DNA from: Flavobacterium xinjiangense
Lineage (GTDB): Bacteria; Bacteroidota; Bacteroidia; Flavobacteriales; Flavobacteriaceae
Assembly: GCF_900142885.1 (NCBI RefSeq)
Contig: NZ_FRCL01000008.1
Coordinates: 1 to 64,000 of the forward strand
DNA length: 64,000 nt
Reading direction: 5' to 3'
Shown piece by piece: positions 54,128-62,637 of the stretch. A program made the translations under genes and the position numbers. Each line of letters begins with the position of its first letter. The stretch's first letter is position 1. The notes beneath the pieces were generated by a model that made no database searches, had not been told where the DNA came from, and saw only the letters and a program-made list of their open reading frames with translations.

Positions 54128-56230
54128 TTATAATTTCAAATCATTTAATAATTTTAAAACTTTCTCGTTTTTTTCTACATTTTTAATTTCCGAAAGTTGA
54201 GTTTCAAAAAGACTGTAATTATTTAAATCATTTTGCAAATTCTCTATTGCTAAAATTCTAACAGCAGCCATTTGACTTTTTAAAGACATTGAATACAATT
54301 TAGTCAAAGCTTCTTCTTCGATGTCTTTAATTTTAACTTTATCAGAATAGTGCAAAATCAAATTAGAAAACAACAAGGAGTTATTATCGTTTTTAATGTT
54401 TTTGACAATTGTGTTAATAATTAAACTGTAATTATCAATACTTTTTATGTTTTCAATGACAGAATTTAAAATCAAAACAGCATTATTCTCGTCCTTTTCC
54501 TTCACGTATTTATTGATTTCCTTTTGGGTATTCATCAATAAATTTTCTTCTTTCTTGCCTTTTTCTTCCCAAGCATCTTTCAATCCAACCGTTTTATTAA
54601 AGACAATTTTACCTTCAGTAGTATCTTTATCAACATTGAAATAGCCCAAACGTTGAAACTGAAATTTATCATCTGATTTTACGTCAGCTAAGCTTGGTTC
54701 TACAAATCCTTTTACAATTTGCAAAGAATTGGAATTCATAAATTCCAAGAAATTTTTCTCTTTATGACTGTCTGGCGCTTCATCTATAAACAAACGATCA
54801 TACATACGAACTTCGGCCTCTAAAGCATGTTTAATAGACACCCAATGCAAGGTTCCGGCCACTTTACGTTGACTGGCTTCGCTCCCACTTCCGCTTCGGC
54901 TGTCTTCATCATAAGTCACATGAATTTCAGTGATGTTTCCTGCAGCATCTTTTACAACACTTTCTCCTTTAATGATATAAGCATTTTTTAAACGAACTTC
55001 TCTACCTAAACTCAATCGGAAAAATTTAGCTGGAGCTTCTTCAAGAAAGTCTTCTCTCTCAATGTATAACTCTCTTGAAAAAGGAACTTTTCTGAATCCT
55101 GCACTTTCATCTTCCTGATTATTTTCGGCTTCAAGCCATTCTTCTTTATCTTCAGGATAATTTGTAATTACTAATTTTATCGGGTCTAAAACAGCCATAA
55201 CTCTTGGAGCTGTTTTGTTTAAATCTTCACGCAAGCAAAATTCCAAAAGCGAAAAATCAATAATATTTTCTCTTTTGGCAACACCAATTATTTCACAAAA
55301 CTTACGGATAGAAGCAGCGGTATATCCTCTTCTTCTTAATCCTGAAATAGTTGGCATTCTTGGATCATCCCAACCGTTTACTATATTTTCCTGAACCAGT
55401 TGCAATAATTTTCGCTTGCTCATTACGGTGTAATTCAAGTTCAAACGAGCAAATTCATATTGATGTGGTCTTACTTTTGAGTCATCATAAATTTGGTCCA
55501 AAAACCAATCATATAACTCGCGGTGCATCACAAATTCAAGTGTACAAATAGAATGAGAAATTTGCTCTATATAATCACTTTCTCCGTGTGCATAATCATA
55601 CATAGGATAGATATTCCAATCGTTTCCTGTTCTATGATGATGACGGTGTAAAATACGATACATCAATGGATCACGCATCAACATGTTCTTAGAAGTCATA
55701 TCAATTTTGGCGCGTAAAACATGACTTCCTTCCGGAAAATCACCGTTTTTCATTCCTTCGAATAAAATAAGATTTTCTTCTATCGAACGGTTTCTATAAG
55801 GACCATCAACTCCTGGTTGTGTTGGCGTTCCTTTTTGAATCGCCATATCCTCAGAAGATTGACTGTCAATATATGCTTTACCGTTTTTAATCATGGCAAC
55901 TGCCCATTCGTATAACTGCTGAAAATAATCAGAAGAGTACAATTCTTCGGTCCAATTAAAACCCAACCATTTCAAATCTTCCTTTATGGCGTCTACATAT
56001 TCCTGCTCTTCTTTAGCTGGATTGGTATCATCAAAACGCAAATTAACTGGCGCATCGTACTTTAATCCTAAACCAAAATTTAAGCAAATAGATTTGGCAT
56101 GGCCAATGTGCAAATAGCCATTAGGTTCTGGTGGAAAACGAAAGCGCAATTTATCTTGAGGAAAACCGCTTGATAAACTGTCTTCAATGATTTGTTCTAT
56201 AAAATGGAGCGATTTTTCTTCGGTTGACAT
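54128..56230 (-). CDS. glnS: Glutamine--tRNA ligase with C-terminal extension
   Basis: This 700-aa class I synthetase charges tRNA-Gln. The HIGH motif is RFPPEPNGYLHIGHAKSICL, and the KMSKS-like motif is VMSKRKLLQLV. The anticodon-binding part ends at about residue 560. A further 140 residues follow, all helical, with no tRNA-synthetase motif (VLILNSVIENIKSIDNYSLI, AAVRILAIENLQNDLNNYSL). Related enzymes are sometimes fused to a YqeY-like domain; this tail instead resembles helical repeats. I use ATG 56230 (MSTEEKSLHF). Presence of GlnRS and gltX together suggests direct Gln-tRNA charging. Confidence 0.95.
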   Translation of the reverse strand: MSTEEKSLHFIEQIIEDSLSSGFPQDKLRFRFPPEPNGYLHIGHAKSICLNFGLGLKYDAPVNLRFDDTNPAKEEQEYVDAIKEDLKWLGFNWTEELYSSDYFQQLYEWAVAMIKNGKAYIDSQSSEDMAIQKGTPTQPGVDGPYRNRSIEENLILFEGMKNGDFPEGSHVLRAKIDMTSKNMLMRDPLMYRILHRHHHRTGNDWNIYPMYDYAHGESDYIEQISHSICTLEFVMHRELYDWFLDQIYDDSKVRPHQYEFARLNLNYTVMSKRKLLQLVQENIVNGWDDPRMPTISGLRRRGYTAASIRKFCEIIGVAKRENIIDFSLLEFCLREDLNKTAPRVMAVLDPIKLVITNYPEDKEEWLEAENNQEDESAGFRKVPFSRELYIEREDFLEEAPAKFFRLSLGREVRLKNAYIIKGESVVKDAAGNITEIHVTYDEDSRSGSGSEASQRKVAGTLHWVSIKHALEAEVRMYDRLFIDEAPDSHKEKNFLEFMNSNSLQIVKGFVEPSLADVKSDDKFQFQRLGYFNVDKDTTEGKIVFNKTVGLKDAWEEKGKKEENLLMNTQKEINKYVKEKDENNAVLILNSVIENIKSIDNYSLIINTIVKNIKNDNNSLLFSNLILHYSDKVKIKDIEEEALTKLYSMSLKSQMAAVRILAIENLQNDLNNYSLFETQLSEIKNVEKNEKVLKLLNDLKL

Positions 56231-56333
56231 AATTTTTCTTAATTTTAGCAAAGATAAAAAAAAGGTTTAAGGTTTAAGGTTTAAAGTTCATACTAAGAAC
56301 CTGAAAATTTAAAGCCGAAACAGTAAATAAAAA

Positions 56334-56693
56334 ATGGGATTTATAAAATTAAAAAACATCAGAACCTTCTCGTATCACGGTTGTTTAGTTGAAGAGAGCA
56401 AAATAGGTTCCGATTACAGAGTAGATTTAAAAATAAAAACAGATTTACAAAAGTCTTCACTGTCGGACGAACTGAGTGACACGGTTGATTATGTGCATTT
56501 AAATCGAATTGTAGAAGAAGAAATGGCTATCAGATCCAACTTACTGGAACATGTGGCGCAACGCATTATCACGAGAACATTCAAAGAAATTCCTTCTATT
56601 TCAAGAGTAATTTTAGAAGTTTCAAAATTAAATCCTCCTATTGGCGGTGATGTTGAAGCAGTTACTGTCGAAATGGATGAATCGAGAAGTTAA
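56334..56693 (+). CDS. folB: Dihydroneopterin aldolase
   Basis: This 119-aa enzyme of folate synthesis releases glycolaldehyde from dihydroneopterin. It has FSYHGCLVEESKIGSDYRVDL, TVDYVHLNRIVEEEM and LLEHVAQRI in the FolB order, and the C-terminal KLNPPIGGDVEAVTVEM. Length is normal. It is followed by tRNA-Cys on the same strand, with its own promoter. Confidence 0.94.
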   Translation: MGFIKLKNIRTFSYHGCLVEESKIGSDYRVDLKIKTDLQKSSLSDELSDTVDYVHLNRIVEEEMAIRSNLLEHVAQRIITRTFKEIPSISRVILEVSKLNPPIGGDVEAVTVEMDESRS

Positions 56694-56773
56694 GTTAATT
56701 ACTAATTAAGAAATGCTGATTAAGAATTTTTAAAACTTTGTGGTTATTGGCTTTCCTTTTTTAACTTTTTTAG

Positions 56774-56781
56774 TATATTTG
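56774..56781 (+). promoter_or_regulatory. Bacteroidetes -7 element for tRNA-Cys
   Basis: TATATTTG matches TAnnTTTG, 17 bases before the tRNA 5' end. Confidence 0.55.
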
Positions 56782-56798
56782 CACACCAATAAATAATT

Positions 56799-56869
56799 GG
56801 CGTCGTGGCCGAGTGGCTAGGCTGGGCTCTGCAAAAGCTCCTACTCCGGTTCGAATCCGGACGATGCCT
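56799..56869 (+). tRNA. tRNA-Cys (GCA)
   Basis: Acceptor arms GGCGTCG and CGATGCC pair with one G-U. The anticodon stem GGGCT/AGCTC encloses loop CTGCAAA with anticodon GCA. The T arm TCCGG/CCGGA has loop TTCGAAT. CCA is not encoded. A 9-bp terminator follows at once. Confidence 0.96.
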
Positions 56870-56873
56870 CTAA

Positions 56874-56902
56874 AACCTTCAAAGAAATTTGGAGGTTTTT
56901 TT
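56874..56902 (+). terminator. Rho-independent terminator of tRNA-Cys
   Basis: ACCTTCAAA/TTTGGAGGT (one G-U) with GAAA loop is followed by a run of seven T. Confidence 0.85.
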
Positions 56903-56938
56903 ATGTCTAATTTTTTAAAAAAAATAAGTAAAGTTATA

Positions 56939-57006
56939 GTTCGAATCCGGACAATACCCAAAATTATTCAAAGCAATTTACAGGTTTTTTTATGTCTAAT
57001 TTTTAA
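56939..57006 (+). repeat. Partial copy of the tRNA-Cys 3' end and terminator
   Basis: GTTCGAATCCGGACAATACC (56939-56958) matches the tRNA T arm and acceptor end at 56849-56868 in 18 of 20 bases. The similarity continues through the terminator region to TTTTATGTCTAATTTTT at 57006. The repeat period is about 90 bases. The tRNA 5' half is absent. Confidence 0.9.
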
Positions 57007-57029
57007 TAAAAAATAAACATCTTCTCGAA

Positions 57030-57106
57030 TTTTAAACCATTAAGATATTAAGAAAATTAAGTTTTAAAATATTTTTGAATGAGCTTAATATCTTAATGGT
57101 TTAAAA
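57030..57106. repeat. Long inverted repeat, 23-bp perfect arms (family P)
   Basis: 57030-57052 begins TTTTAAACCATTAAGATATT and is the exact reverse complement of 57084-57106. Each arm contains the direct repeat ATTAAG-ATATTAAG, parallel to the CATATAAG repeats of the other palindromes. Confidence 0.9.
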
Positions 57107-57194
57107 ATTAAAATGCTCATAATATTACTTCAAGAAACATTAAAAAATAAAGATAATATGAATCAGACATAGAATTTATTACAAGTTTTTTTAA

Positions 57195-57247
57195 AACTTA
57201 TATGCCTTATATGTTTAGAATTTCAAACCATATAAGGCATATAAGTT
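57195..57247. repeat. Long inverted repeat, 19-bp perfect arms (family P)
   Basis: AACTTATATGCCTTATATG (57195-57213) is the exact reverse complement of 57229-57247. The loop contains TTTCAAAC as in the element at 36157-36227. Confidence 0.9.
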
Positions 57248-57360
57248 CATTTAAGAAACTGTTACTTTTGTAATTCCGAGTAACGAGGAATCTTATTTTA
57301 TTAAATCTGTTTTTTGTTAGTTTTATACTTAGTGGGAAATGATAATTGTAAAGATAAAAA

Positions 57361-57399
57361 AAAGCCTAAATCAGAATATTTCTATCCGATTTAGGCTTT
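57361..57399 (-). terminator. Rho-independent terminator of the LysE gene
   Basis: On the minus strand AAAGCCTAAATC/GATTTAGGCTTT forms a 12-bp stem followed by a T-rich run. Confidence 0.85.
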
Positions 57400-57424
57400 A
57401 TGTATTTTTGAAATAAAAACTTCT

Positions 57425-58105
57425 TTACTTATTCTCAATCTTCTCAAACGCTTTTTTAACCATTGCTTTTTCTTCCGGGAACCAACCTTGGGTAATTAAA
57501 ACAACACCAAAAATCATTAGAACAACACTGATTCCTTTTTTGATTTTAAGAATATTATTGGGTGTCAATTTATTTTTTAACTGTTTGGCTAAGATTATTT
57601 TAATGCAATCTATAAATAAATAAGATAAAATTACCGTTGCAAAAAAGGTAATCATTCTGGAAGTTTGCATTTCCAGTTTTGGACCAACAGAAATAATAAT
57701 TGCCAGCCAAAAACCAAGTACACCAATGTTAATGATATTTAAAAAAAATCCTTTTACAAAAAGACTTGCATAATTCTTCTTTATAATCTCCTTGTCAATT
57801 ATATCGGTATTTACTTTTTCTTCTTTTTTTAATTGCAAAAAAGAAATAATACCATATGCCAGCATCAATATTCCACCAAAAATAAAAAGAGCCGGCTTAT
57901 CTTTTAAACTTTGAATCAGTCTGTAACTGCCTAAATAAGCAATTCCTATAAAAACAATATCACCACAAATTACACCTAAGTCAAAAACTAATGCTGCTCT
58001 AAATCCTTTTATAATACTGGTTTCCAGTAAAATAAAAAAAACAGGACCTATCATAAAACTTAAAAAAATTCCCCACGGAATACCGGATAAAATATCGTTT
58101 ACCAT
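57425..58105 (-). CDS. LysE-family transporter
   Basis: This 226-aa inner-membrane protein has six TM helices. The start SGIPWGIFLSFMIGPVFFILLETSIIKGF minus its end is the LysE-type GP(V/A)-F motif, and ALVFDLGVICGDIVFIGIAY follows. The family exports amino acids or related compounds; the substrate is unknown. It is a stand-alone gene between the head-GIN gene and the repeat region. Confidence 0.9.
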   Translation of the reverse strand: MVNDILSGIPWGIFLSFMIGPVFFILLETSIIKGFRAALVFDLGVICGDIVFIGIAYLGSYRLIQSLKDKPALFIFGGILMLAYGIISFLQLKKEEKVNTDIIDKEIIKKNYASLFVKGFFLNIINIGVLGFWLAIIISVGPKLEMQTSRMITFFATVILSYLFIDCIKIILAKQLKNKLTPNNILKIKKGISVVLMIFGVVLITQGWFPEEKAMVKKAFEKIENK

Positions 58106-58142
58106 TAAAATTTAAAATTTATCAAATAGAATTGCAAAACTA

Positions 58143-58808
58143 TTATTTTTCTGTGATAGTTCCACCAATGAAAACTTCTTTATTAATTTGCTTCGGTTTT
58201 CCGTATATAAAAATCGACCCTCCGGCTTTAACTTTTGCATCAACCAATGTTGTTGCCTGTATTTCTGCATTTCCTCCAGCAGAAACGCTTATTGAGGTTT
58301 GTGTCGTATGTAAATCTTTTGCTTTTAGAATACCTCCGGAAGTAATAACAACATCTTGATTAGTCGCTTTTCCTGATAATTCAATTATCCCTCCAGCATT
58401 TGCTTTTACATTCACTTTATCAACATTTATGTCAATATTGATCTCCGCACCTGATTTCGCATTCAGATTTAATATCGTTTGTTTGAACTCCGTTTCACTT
58501 GAAACATAACTTCCTTCACTTGCAGAGATGCTTTCAATATTTTTAAAATACAATTTAACGACGATGTTATTTCCTGATAATAATTGTGGAAATGGCATTC
58601 TGATTTTTAATTCTCCATTTTTATTAACAGTTTCCACTTCGTCAGCTCTGTCTCCAGTTATAACAACTTTATTTTCTGAGGAGGAAATTAATTTGACATT
58701 GATTTTATCGAAAACTTTGACTTCATCAAAATCTCCTAAGTTTCTACTTACTTGAGCGTTTGTTAATTGGCTTAATAATACAAAAGCAATAATCACTAAT
58801 TTTTTCAT
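58143..58808 (-). CDS. Head-GIN-domain exported protein (DUF2807)
   Basis: This 221-aa protein has a signal peptide (MKKLVIIAFVLLSQLTNA) and a beta-helical core (SAKSGAEINIDINVDKVNVKANAGGIIELSG minus ends, SVSAGGNAEIQA, VKAGGSIFIYGKP). This is the putative auto-transporter adhesin head-GIN family common in Bacteroidetes. The function is not established. It follows the RNase R gene by five bases and is probably co-transcribed. Confidence 0.88.
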   Translation of the reverse strand: MKKLVIIAFVLLSQLTNAQVSRNLGDFDEVKVFDKINVKLISSSENKVVITGDRADEVETVNKNGELKIRMPFPQLLSGNNIVVKLYFKNIESISASEGSYVSSETEFKQTILNLNAKSGAEINIDINVDKVNVKANAGGIIELSGKATNQDVVITSGGILKAKDLHTTQTSISVSAGGNAEIQATTLVDAKVKAGGSIFIYGKPKQINKEVFIGGTITEK

Positions 58809-58813
58809 TTTTT

Positions 58814-61006
58814 TTACTTTAACGGTTCTTCAATTCTTCTTAAAAAATTAAAATCCAGTTGTTTTTTAACTAAATCGGCATTTTTTACTTTAACGTAAAT
58901 TTCATCACCTAATTGTAATAATTTTCCAGAAGTTGCGCCAGTTAATGCATATTGTTTTTCGTCAAAGGTGTAATAATCGTCTTTTATATCACGAATTCTA
59001 CACATTCCTTCGCATTTATTTTCTATAATTTCTACATAAATTCCCCATTCCGTCACACCAGAAATAACACCCAAAAATTCTTGATCCTGATGATCTTGCA
59101 TGTATTTTACCTGCATATATTTGATAGAATCACGTTCTGCATTTGTTGCTAAACCTTCCATTGTTGAGGAATGCACACATTTAGTTTCATACGTTTCTTC
59201 ATCGGCTGATTTTCCACCATCCAGATAATGCTGCAACAATCGATGCACCATTACATCGGGATAACGACGAATTGGTGATGTAAAATGAGAATAATATTCA
59301 AAAGCTAAACCGTAATGCCCAATGTTATCTGTAGAATATTTCGCTTTACTCATACTCCTAATCGCAAGAGTATCAATTAAATTTTGTTCTTTTTTACCAT
59401 TCACTTCTTCCATCAACGCATTCAGTGATTTTGAAATATCACCTTTGTTTCTAAAATCAATTTTATAACCAAACTTTGCAATCAAAGTTTGCATGGCAAT
59501 CAATTTATCTTCATTTGGTTCATCGTGAATCCTGTAAATGAACGTTTTCTTTTGTTTTCCAATGTATTCTGCCACTTTTCTGTTTGCCAAAAGCATGAAT
59601 TCTTCAATTAGATGATTGGCATCTTTAGAAACTTTAAAATAAACACCTTGAGGTTCACCGTCAGCATCTAAATTGAATTTTACTTCCACTTTATCAAAAG
59701 AAATAGCTCCATCAGCCATTCTTCTTTTTCTGAAAATTTTAGCTAATTCATCCATTTTTAGCGTCGCAGCAACAATTTCTGGAGAAACTTTATATGAACT
59801 ACCAGTTATAGAAATTTCTTCCGGAATAACATCGTCTTTCGTCTCTATGATATATTGTGCTTCTTCGTAAGCAAAACGCTGATCCGAATAAATTACAGTT
59901 CTACCAAACCATTGGTTGACCACTTGCGTTGTTTCGGTTATTTCGAAAATAGCGGAGAATGTATATTTTTCTTCATTTGGTCGTAACGAACAAGCAAAAT
60001 TTGATAAGACTTCTGGTAACATTGGCACTACTCTATCCACTAAATAAACCGAAGTTGCTCTCTGATACGCTTCATCATCCAGGATTGTTCCTTCTTGAAG
60101 ATAATGGGAAACATCGGCAATATGAATACCAATTTCGTAATTTCCATTTTCTAATTTTTTGAATGATAAAGCATCATCAAAATCTTTGGCATCTTTTGGA
60201 TCTATGGTAAAAGTCAACGTATGGCGCATGTCACGACGTTTGGCAATTTCACTTGCTTCTATCGATGTGTCTATTTTTTGTGCAAACGTTTCTACTTCTA
60301 TAGGAAATTCAGACGGCAATCCGTATTCAGCAAGAATGGCATGAATCTCTGTATCGTGTTCTCCTGGTTTCCCTAAAACTTTTATTACTTTTCCAAAAGG
60401 ACTATCTGCTCTGGCTGGCCAATCTTCAATATGAACTAACACCACATCGCCTTGCTCCGCTTCTCCTATGTTATCTTTTGGAATAAAAATATCCGTGTAC
60501 ATTTTTGGATTAGCAGTAGAAACGAAAGCAAAATTTGGTTGAATATCAATTACACCAACAAAGTCGGTTTTATTTCTTTCGATAACTTCAATTACTTCAC
60601 CTTCTGCTTTTTTACCTTTTCTTTTATTGTAAACGTAAACCTTTACAATGTCTTTGTCTAAAGCGTGATTCAAATTATTTGTTGGGATAAAAACATCCTC
60701 TTCCAGTTCAGAACAAACAAAATAAGCTGTCTTACGACCAGTCATATCAATTTTACCTTCGTAATAATCTTTACTAACTGCTTTAACTAAATATTTTCCT
60801 GGCTCTGATTCTATGATTTTATTTTGGGAAGCCAGAATCTTCAAATCTTTAATAATTTGATTTCTGCTTTGGGTATCGTCAAGCTCCAGCTTTGCTCCTA
60901 TTTGTTTATAATTGAATGCTTTATTAGCACTTTGCGATAATATTTTTAATATTTTATCAGAGAAATCTTTCTCTTTTTTGATCGGCTTTCTTAATCTTTT
61001 ACTCAT
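58814..61006 (-). CDS. rnr: Ribonuclease R
   Basis: This 730-aa exoribonuclease degrades structured RNA 3' to 5'. It has an N-terminal HTH-like region (about residues 15-65), cold-shock domains (about 75-225), the RNB catalytic block with DPKDAKDFDDALS and HIADVSHYLQEG, and a C-terminal S1 domain (about 645-720, FLGVISGVTEWGIYVEI). The C-terminal Lys-rich tail of E. coli RNase R is absent. It reads away from the candidate origin region. Confidence 0.95.
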   Translation of the reverse strand: MSKRLRKPIKKEKDFSDKILKILSQSANKAFNYKQIGAKLELDDTQSRNQIIKDLKILASQNKIIESEPGKYLVKAVSKDYYEGKIDMTGRKTAYFVCSELEEDVFIPTNNLNHALDKDIVKVYVYNKRKGKKAEGEVIEVIERNKTDFVGVIDIQPNFAFVSTANPKMYTDIFIPKDNIGEAEQGDVVLVHIEDWPARADSPFGKVIKVLGKPGEHDTEIHAILAEYGLPSEFPIEVETFAQKIDTSIEASEIAKRRDMRHTLTFTIDPKDAKDFDDALSFKKLENGNYEIGIHIADVSHYLQEGTILDDEAYQRATSVYLVDRVVPMLPEVLSNFACSLRPNEEKYTFSAIFEITETTQVVNQWFGRTVIYSDQRFAYEEAQYIIETKDDVIPEEISITGSSYKVSPEIVAATLKMDELAKIFRKRRMADGAISFDKVEVKFNLDADGEPQGVYFKVSKDANHLIEEFMLLANRKVAEYIGKQKKTFIYRIHDEPNEDKLIAMQTLIAKFGYKIDFRNKGDISKSLNALMEEVNGKKEQNLIDTLAIRSMSKAKYSTDNIGHYGLAFEYYSHFTSPIRRYPDVMVHRLLQHYLDGGKSADEETYETKCVHSSTMEGLATNAERDSIKYMQVKYMQDHQDQEFLGVISGVTEWGIYVEIIENKCEGMCRIRDIKDDYYTFDEKQYALTGATSGKLLQLGDEIYVKVKNADLVKKQLDFNFLRRIEEPLK

Positions 61007-61125
61007 ACATCTTTTCTTATAAGCTATAAAATTACGAAATAGTTGATGGTTATCAATAAATGGTTAACAGAATTAAAGAAAATATAACTTTACAGAATAG
61101 TTGTATCTTTATAAAAACAATTAAA

Positions 61126-61359
61126 ATGGAAGACTTTCAAACCATTGCTATTTTCAATTATTCGCATGAAATTGTTGTTCTAAAACATATTTTAGATCAG
61201 GACGGAATTCATTATTTTTTCGAAAACGAAACCACATTATCCGTTGCTCCTTTTTATTCTGCAGCTTTGGGCGGAATTAAACTAAAAGTACATCCAAACG
61301 ATTTTCAAGCGGTACAAGATATTTTAGACGATCTGAATAACAATCTTAGAATTGTTTGA
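61126..61359 (+). CDS. DUF2007-family small protein
   Basis: This 77-aa protein begins MEDFQTIAIFNYSHEIVVLKHILDQDG minus its end and has FFENETTLSVAPFYSAALGGIKL. This is the DUF2007 (putative prokaryotic signal-transducing) fold: one short alpha/beta domain. I use ATG 61126; the longer open frame would begin inside the likely promoter. It is the last gene before the AT-rich region. Confidence 0.85.
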   Translation: MEDFQTIAIFNYSHEIVVLKHILDQDGIHYFFENETTLSVAPFYSAALGGIKLKVHPNDFQAVQDILDDLNNNLRIV

Positions 61360-62110
61360 TTAATCATACCGTTTACATTTCTAAAACTTGAATTTAAATT
61401 TTTTAAAACTTAAATGTTATCAACATATATTAATATAATAAAAAAGAAAAATTAAATTTAAATTATTTTTTGGTTGTTATTATAGCTTGTTAATAATGGC
61501 AATAAATTTATTTTAAAATGTATTGAAATAAAGTTTTAGGATGTTATATAGAGTTATCAACATACTTATTTTTTAGTAAAGGTTTAGTTTTAAAGAGGTT
61601 TTAATTTTTAATTAACAATGGTTAATAAAGTAAAACGAATCACTTTTGTAAATAAGTATTTTTAAATATTTTGTTAATAAACTACTTTTTAATATTAATA
61701 ACTATTCTAAAAATTCACCAAACAAAATTTGGATTTCTAATGTGGGTTTTGGATTACTTATTTTTTGGTTACAACCCAAAAAAACTTCTAATATTATATC
61801 TAAAGTTATAAACAATCTATGTTAATTTAAAGTTAACTGAATATCAAGCAATTAAGTTTTGCTATTAACAATGTAAAAAATTAACAAATTTATTATATAA
61901 TCCACATTGATTTCCAGTCGTTTATGCATTTAAAAGAATTGTTAATAAGTGCTAATTTGGTAACAGTCTGGTAGTTATAGAAGCAATAATATACTATAGT
62001 TTTAATGGTTAATTTGGACTGGATTACTGTATTAAAGAACGCTAGAATTAAATTCAACAAAACTTAATTTCTTTATATAAATTTGCAGCACACAACTTAA
62101 CTCATTACAA
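61360..62110. other. oriC: Candidate replication origin: AT-rich region with DnaA-box-like repeats
   Basis: About 750 gene-free bases are strongly AT-rich. TTATCAACA occurs at 61417 and 61554. Its relative TTATTAACA occurs on the minus strand at 61488, 61672 and 61940, with near matches at 61620 and 61862. TAATCCACA (61898) differs by one base from TTATCCACA. The flanking unit genes rnr (left) and rpiB (right) point outward. Exact parS sites lie about 16 kb away. No box is a perfect E. coli-type TTATCCACA, and dnaA is not in the window. Confidence 0.5.
62078..62085 (+). promoter_or_regulatory. Bacteroidetes -7 element for rpiB
   Basis: TAAATTTG matches TAnnTTTG, 25 bases before the rpiB ATG. 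Confidence 0.5.
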
Positions 62111-62539
62111 ATGAAAATCTCCATAGGAAACGATCACGCCGGACCAGAATACAAAAAAGCAATTGTTGAAATGCTTAAAGCAAAAGGACATGAAGTAACT
62201 AATTACGGAACTGATTCTGCAGATAGTGTAGATTATCCTGATTTTGCACATGCTGTTGCAAATGACATATCGGAAGCAAAAGCTGATTTTGGTATCATTA
62301 TTTGCGGAAGCGGAAACGGAATCGCTATGGCAGCCAATAAACATGCTAAAGTTCGTGCCGCTTTATGTTGGATGAAAGAAATCGCAACTTTGGCTCGCCA
62401 GCACAATAATGCTAACATCATCAGTATTCCTGCTCGTTATACTTCTATACCACAAGCGGTTGAAATGGTGGATACTTTTTTAAATACTGAATTTGAAGGT
62501 GGAAGACACCAAAATAGAGTGGATAAAATTTCTTGCTAG
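62111..62539 (+). CDS. rpiB: Ribose-5-phosphate isomerase B
   Basis: This 142-aa enzyme interconverts ribose-5-phosphate and ribulose-5-phosphate. It has ISIGNDHAGPEYK at the start and the catalytic-cysteine motif GIIICGSGNGIAMAANK (C65). The C-terminal ARQHNNANIISIPARY is typical. Length is normal. It is transcribed away from the AT-rich region. Confidence 0.95.
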   Translation: MKISIGNDHAGPEYKKAIVEMLKAKGHEVTNYGTDSADSVDYPDFAHAVANDISEAKADFGIIICGSGNGIAMAANKHAKVRAALCWMKEIATLARQHNNANIISIPARYTSIPQAVEMVDTFLNTEFEGGRHQNRVDKISC

Positions 62540-62550
62540 AATTTTTTTAC

Positions 62551-62593
62551 TGACTGAATTAACATTAATTCAGTCAACGTGCTGACTGAATTA
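62551..62593. repeat. TGACTGAATTA palindrome plus third copy
   Basis: TGACTGAATTAA (62551-62562) and its reverse complement TTAATTCAGTCA (62565-62576) form a near-continuous palindrome. A third TGACTGAATTA lies at 62583-62593, just before the ATPase promoter. It could end rpiB or bind a regulator. Confidence 0.7.
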
Positions 62594-62605
62594 CTATTTT
62601 TTGAT

Positions 62606-62613
62606 TATATTTG
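62606..62613 (+). promoter_or_regulatory. Bacteroidetes -7 element for the ATPase gene
   Basis: TATATTTG matches TAnnTTTG, 24 bases before ATG 62638. Confidence 0.5.
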
Positions 62614-62637
62614 GTTTAGATTTTTAAATCAAGTAGA

